From positions 8,845 through 72,844 of the forward strand of contig JAZSBO010000009.1 of NCBI GenBank assembly GCA_045602425.1: a stretch of DNA of 64,000 bases. Reading direction: 5' to 3'. The translations under genes were made by a program, and so were the position numbers. Below the pieces are notes generated by a model. It was not told the DNA's origin. It searched no databases and worked only from the letters and a program-made list of their open reading frames with translations. The DNA comes from RGIG9608 sp045602425. GTDB taxonomy: Bacteria > Bacteroidota > Bacteroidia > Bacteroidales > Paludibacteraceae. Positions 60,631 to 64,000 of this stretch are shown here, piece by piece (within the stretch, counting starts at the first letter, position 1; each line of letters begins with the position of its first letter).

Positions 60631-61068
60631 ATGAAGCATTTTTTTCGAAATACTACAATTGTAACGTTGGTGTTATTCTTTTTAACATCGGCTACGGGTT
60701 TTAATGTTGTGCATTTTTGTTGCAATACGTGTGCTGAACATGGTTTTTTTGAAGTTTTTCAAGATAGTTCTTGCTCCGACATTCATTCGAAACATCAAAA
60801 CGGCGATTGTTGCGAACATAAATCGAATCACCAAAACGGAATATCTACAACATCCGAAAATTGTAGTTTAACTCGCATCTCAATAGATTTTTCTACACTT
60901 CAAAAACAGATTAAAGTAATCCCTGCTTTGATTGTAGAAATTTTCGATTTTGATTTTTCAACTGTAAAAAAAATAGTTGAAACCGAAATCGTACATAAAA
61001 ATCTCAAAGCACCTCCTCTGCTATCGGGCAGAACAATTTTAGAGAAAAAAGCTACTTTCATTATTTGA
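60631..61068 (+). CDS. HYC_CC_PP-type small exported protein
   Basis: A 145-aa protein with an N-terminal hydrophobic signal/anchor (about 8-25). It has the three hallmark elements of the Bacteroidota HYC_CC_PP family: HFC near 29-31 (VVHFCCNTC), a double Cys (GDCCEH) about 65, and APPLL near the C-terminus. It is rich in Cys and His in between (CSDIHSKHQNGDCCEHKSNHQNG), consistent with metal binding. Such genes are often beside TonB receptors and heavy-metal domain proteins, as here, which suggests copper or another soft metal. Function not established. Confidence 0.75.
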   Translation: MKHFFRNTTIVTLVLFFLTSATGFNVVHFCCNTCAEHGFFEVFQDSSCSDIHSKHQNGDCCEHKSNHQNGISTTSENCSLTRISIDFSTLQKQIKVIPALIVEIFDFDFSTVKKIVETEIVHKNLKAPPLLSGRTILEKKATFII

Positions 61069-61149
61069 TTTAAAAAAGTAAATTTTGATTTGTCTCATAA
61101 ATAGATGTGAGACACGTGTATTATTTATTTACTTTTTAATCGAATAAAA

Positions 61150-63375
61150 ATGAAAAAAATATTATTATTCCTGATTCTAACAATTTGGATTTTTATCTCC
61201 ACAAAAGCTACAACAATACGGGGTAGTGTAACGGCCAACGAGCAACCAATAATTGGTGCCGAAATCCTTTGGCACAGCACTGGCGTTGGTACAACAAGCG
61301 ACATAGATGGACATTTCGAGTTGCAAAAAAACGAACAAACGGACACGCTCGAAGTTCGTTATTTGGGTTATCAAACAATGCTTATCGCTGTGGAAGATAC
61401 CACGTTTTTGCAAATTTCTCTTGTAGAAAAACAGGAAGAATTGGATGAGGTTGAAGTAACGGCTCGAGCGGTAAGCACGATGAACTATCGATTTTCGGCA
61501 ACGCAAACACAAAAAATAACGGGAGCCGAACTTTGTAGAGCTGCTTGTTGCAATCTTTCAGAAAGTTTTGAGACAAATGCCTCGGTTGATGTTTCGTATA
61601 GCGACGCTGCAACAGGAGCCAAGCAGATAAAAATGCTCGGTTTGTCGGGCAATTATGTACAAATGCTTACCGAAAATACGCCGGGCATACGTGGGTTGGC
61701 ATCCAATTACGGGATGGAATATATTCCGGGCACTTGGATGGAAAGCATTCAGGTTTCGAAAGGAACTTCTTCTGTTGTTAATGGCTACGAAGCCACTACA
61801 GGACAAATAAATATTGAATATCTGAAACCACAAACTGCCGATCCAATCGCTATAAATGGCATGGTCAACTCCGATTTGTGTGCTGAGTTGAATGCAACGG
61901 GTGGTTGGAAAGTCAATGACAAATTATCAACTGCGGTTTTGGCTCACTATCGTGGCGACTTTATGGAAATGGACGGAAACAACGATGGTTTTATGGATAT
62001 GCCCAAAGGCAATCGCATAAATTTATTGAATCGTTGGTATTATAAAACCGACGATTATACGGGGCAATTTCTTGTACGAGGTATTTATGAGAAACGTTTA
62101 GGCGGACAGCTTACAAACCTTCAACTTGAAAATCCATATCGTATCGACATCAACACAACTCGCATTGATGGATTTCTGAAGAATGGTTATGTTTTCGATC
62201 ACGAACGAGGCACAAGCATCGGCATTATTGTGAGCGGAGCATATCATCGTCAAGGAAGTTTGTATGGTTCTACTACTTACAATGCTACTCAAGGAAATGC
62301 CTATCTGAATGCATTGTTTCAAACCTATCTCGACGACAAAAGCCGACATAAACTGACAACTGGATTGAGTTTTAATTTCGATGACTACGTAGAAATATTG
62401 GCTTTTGATGGTAAAGTTATTTCTCGACCTAAAAGTGAAATACCTCTTCCTAATCGAAGAGAATATACGCCGGGTATTTTTGCGGAATACGATTTCAAAT
62501 ACGATGAAAAACTGTCGTTGCTTGTAGGCGTTCGTGCCGACTATAGCAATCGTTACGGATTTTTTGTAACACCTCGTTTTAACGTACGTTATTCGCCTTG
62601 GCATTGGTGGAATTTGCGTGCTTCGGTAGGGTTGGGTTACCGTTCGCCGAATGTGCTGTCCGATTATAGTTCAGTGTTAGCAAGTAGCAGAGAAATCGTT
62701 GGATTGAACGAAGATTTCAAGCAAGAAAGGGCTTTGAATGCTGGCGTGAGTACAACATTTTATATTCCTATTGGCAAACGAGAATTGCAACTTTCGGCCG
62801 ATTATTACTATACGCACTTTTTCGAATGCGTAGTTGCTGATATGGATAGCGATCCGCACAAAGTTATTTTCGACAATTTGAATGGCGGAAAATCGTATGC
62901 AAGCAATTTGCAAATAGAGGCTTCGATGGAAATTTTGCGTGGGTGGACAATGACGTTGGCGTATCGTATGAGTGATGTGAAACAAACCATTGCAGGCGAA
63001 TTGCGAGAAAAACCTTTTACCAACCGATTCAAAGGATTGATTACAACTTCGTATCAAACACCTTTGAAAAAATGGCAATTTGACCTTACTGCCCAATTCA
63101 ATGGTGGAGGGCGACTTCCAGTTCCCGACAAAGAAAATCCGCAATGGGACGAACACTTTGATTGGTATCCGCAACTTATGGCTCAAGTTACCAAGTATTT
63201 CAGGACGTGGAGTATTTATGTTGGAGCAGAAAATATGACCAACTTCAAGCAAAAAGATCCGATTATAAACGCAGCGAATCCGTTTGATAAAGCATTTGAT
63301 TCTTCTGTGGTGTGGGGACCTATCAGCGGAGCAAAAGTTTATATTGGTTTCCGTTGGGCATTAAACCGAGATTAA
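61150..63375 (+). CDS. TonB-dependent receptor of the metal cluster
   Basis: A 741-aa outer-membrane receptor: signal peptide (about 1-20), a carboxypeptidase-regulatory-like domain (about 22-95, TIRGSVTANEQPIIGAEILW, YLGYQTMLI), then plug and barrel. The plug contains an unusual cysteine cluster, ELCRAACCNLSESFETNASVDVSY, just before the usual KQIKMLGLSGNYVQML segment. That Cys motif occurs in TonB receptors found with heavy-metal genes in this phylum (recalled, not checked) and could be a metal-binding site on the periplasmic side. It lies about 80 bp after the HYC_CC_PP-type gene and 36 bp before a secreted HMA protein. Confidence 0.92.
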   Translation: MKKILLFLILTIWIFISTKATTIRGSVTANEQPIIGAEILWHSTGVGTTSDIDGHFELQKNEQTDTLEVRYLGYQTMLIAVEDTTFLQISLVEKQEELDEVEVTARAVSTMNYRFSATQTQKITGAELCRAACCNLSESFETNASVDVSYSDAATGAKQIKMLGLSGNYVQMLTENTPGIRGLASNYGMEYIPGTWMESIQVSKGTSSVVNGYEATTGQINIEYLKPQTADPIAINGMVNSDLCAELNATGGWKVNDKLSTAVLAHYRGDFMEMDGNNDGFMDMPKGNRINLLNRWYYKTDDYTGQFLVRGIYEKRLGGQLTNLQLENPYRIDINTTRIDGFLKNGYVFDHERGTSIGIIVSGAYHRQGSLYGSTTYNATQGNAYLNALFQTYLDDKSRHKLTTGLSFNFDDYVEILAFDGKVISRPKSEIPLPNRREYTPGIFAEYDFKYDEKLSLLVGVRADYSNRYGFFVTPRFNVRYSPWHWWNLRASVGLGYRSPNVLSDYSSVLASSREIVGLNEDFKQERALNAGVSTTFYIPIGKRELQLSADYYYTHFFECVVADMDSDPHKVIFDNLNGGKSYASNLQIEASMEILRGWTMTLAYRMSDVKQTIAGELREKPFTNRFKGLITTSYQTPLKKWQFDLTAQFNGGGRLPVPDKENPQWDEHFDWYPQLMAQVTKYFRTWSIYVGAENMTNFKQKDPIINAANPFDKAFDSSVVWGPISGAKVYIGFRWALNRD

Positions 63376-63411
63376 TATTTTAATTCAAATAACTATTAAA
63401 TTTTAACAACC

Positions 63412-63741
63412 ATGAAAAAAATGATTTTAAGCATCGCAATGGTGCTAATGGCTTTGACAGCTGCAGCAGAGAAAAAAACGGTTACACTTTACATTCACGA
63501 TATGGAGTGTAAAAATTGTATGGCAAAAGTAGAAAACACTTTAGCTTTTGAGAAAGGCGTCCGAGCTCTTGATTTCGATTTGGCAAAACGCCAAGTAACT
63601 ATTACTTACAACGACAAAAAAACTACGGTAGAAAAACTCCAACAAGCCTTGATGAAGTACAACAAATACGCTTCGCAGGTAGTAGTCGGCGAATGCGAAA
63701 CGCCTTGCCAGAAAAAAGCCTCTTGTTGTCAGAAGAAATAA
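63412..63741 (+). CDS. Exported heavy-metal-associated (HMA) domain protein
   Basis: A 109-aa protein with a signal peptide (about 1-19, cleavage near ALTAAAE) and one HMA fold with MECKNC (Cys33, Cys36) in the metal site and the usual beta-alpha-beta pattern (VRALDFDLAKRQVTITYNDKKTTVEKLQQAL). The C-terminal tail adds four more Cys (CETPCQKKASCCQKK), which may be a second soft-metal site. HMA proteins are normally cytoplasmic; a signal peptide suggests a periplasmic copper or zinc chaperone working with the adjacent receptor. Confidence 0.88.
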   Translation: MKKMILSIAMVLMALTAAAEKKTVTLYIHDMECKNCMAKVENTLAFEKGVRALDFDLAKRQVTITYNDKKTTVEKLQQALMKYNKYASQVVVGECETPCQKKASCCQKK

Positions 63742-63752
63742 AATTTCATACT

Positions 63753-63783
63753 TTTGTTTCGTACAAAAATTTTTTTACATTTG
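63753..63783 (+). promoter_or_regulatory. Two-box promoter of leader repeat copy B
   Basis: TTTG at 63753-63756, exactly 19 bases, TACATTTG at 63776-63783. Full consensus match. Confidence 0.7.
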
Positions 63784-63970
63784 TCCTCGTATGATGAGCG
63801 TGTGCGACATATTATTCTTGAAGGAAACCCGCTGCGAGCGTAGCGAGCTTTCTACACACACACACACACACACACACAAGAAATAGGGCGTTTCAGGCGT
63901 TTTTGCCTACGTTTGTTATATATAAGTCGTTTGATTTCAGAAGAAATCGAGCGACTTTTTTCGTTTCAAA
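63776..63970 (+). repeat. Leader repeat, copy B (window end)
   Basis: Second copy of the 41188-41379 element. The first 75 bases after the -7 box are nearly unchanged. The CA tract has 12 units (63855-63878) against 10 in copy A. The 3' part has diverged but keeps the terminator stem by paired changes. No gene lies between 63742 and 64000. By analogy with copy A, a lipoprotein gene may start just beyond the window. Confidence 0.8.
63924..63961 (+). terminator. Terminator-like hairpin of leader copy B
   Basis: Stem AAGTCGTTTGATTTC / GAAATCGAGCGACTT (63924-63957, loop AGAA, two G-T pairs), followed by a T-tract. Confidence 0.7.
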
Positions 63971-64000
63971 AAGCAAGGAATTTTTAAGAGTTAATTTATA

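Noticed and set aside
62098..62604. Long minus-strand frame within the metal-cluster TonB receptor
   Set aside because: Antisense shadow of a receptor with clear plug and barrel features.

Overview
The window is an AT-rich stretch (roughly one third G+C by eye) of a chromosome from the phylum Bacteroidota, most likely order Bacteroidales. The evidence is the gene content (fused FeoA-FeoB, type III glutamine synthetase, a GldG homologue, paired glycine-lipid acyltransferases, an EF-G2-type elongation factor, TonB-dependent receptors, many short lipoproteins with a Cys lipobox) and the promoters. Most transcription units start with the phylum's -7 element TAnnTTTG, often with TTG or TTTG about 19 bases upstream, instead of a sigma-70 -10 box. 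No phage, insertion sequence, CRISPR array or complete restriction system is visible. Genus and species cannot be read from the window.

Layout. 1-4.6 kb: the 5' end of nth, divergent from ftsK-lolA-trxB-vanZ. 4.7-6.5 kb: a minus-strand trio of a PH-like protein and two small membrane proteins, preceded by a structured RNA with its own terminator. 6.7-8.5 kb: uvrC. 8.5-10.1 kb: a second structured RNA region and two duplicated lipoproteins. 10.1-16 kb: a minus-strand operon ligA-DUF6913-dapA-mnmG-apt. 16.2-19.1 kb: nusB-yajC-ybbR-coaE. 19.3-23.1 kb: EF-G2, cytidine deaminase, a START-like protein and superoxide dismutase. 23.2-28.6 kb: gldG, a coiled-coil lipoprotein, a radical SAM maturase, an M28 peptidase/glutaminyl cyclase and rnhB, then tRNA-Gly and tRNA-Leu. 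28.9-31.4 kb (minus): a hemerythrin repair protein with a LuxR regulator, and a lipoprotein carrying a G8 tract. 31.5-36.1 kb: the feoAB fusion behind an attenuator-like leader, its Cys-rich partner, and pckA. 36.2-38.4 kb: a short-chain dehydrogenase and an aldehyde dehydrogenase. 38.4-41.1 kb (minus): a TonB receptor and a small lipoprotein. 41.2-44.7 kb: leader repeat, FISUMP-type lipoprotein, palindromic repeat, type III glutamine synthetase and tRNA-Arg. 44.8-50.6 kb: typA, a Sua5/YciO protein, a polyprenyl-phosphate sugar transferase, a ClC channel and a stub of an MmeI-type restriction enzyme. 50.7-54.5 kb (minus): the glycine-lipid genes glsA-glsB with a sugar nucleotidyltransferase and galE. 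54.6-60.6 kb: an M20 peptidase, a DEAD-box helicase, a membrane acyltransferase and a FAD dehydrogenase. 60.6-63.7 kb: a probable metal cluster (HYC_CC_PP-type small protein, TonB receptor, secreted HMA protein). 63.8-64 kb: a second copy of the leader repeat.

Most of the window is ordinary core chromosome. The less ordinary parts are: (a) a roughly 190-bp leader repeat present twice, with a variable CA tract and a terminator stem showing compensatory changes; (b) lipoprotein genes that look like mosaics of a shared signal-peptide cassette and unrelated bodies; (c) two candidate structured RNAs with alternative pairings; (d) an EF-G paralogue lacking the catalytic His; (e) a LuxR regulator lacking its phosphorylation Asp, coupled to a hemerythrin protein; (f) start codons four bases from a -7 element, suggesting leaderless mRNAs; (g) the restriction-enzyme stub; and (h) the metal-handling cluster.
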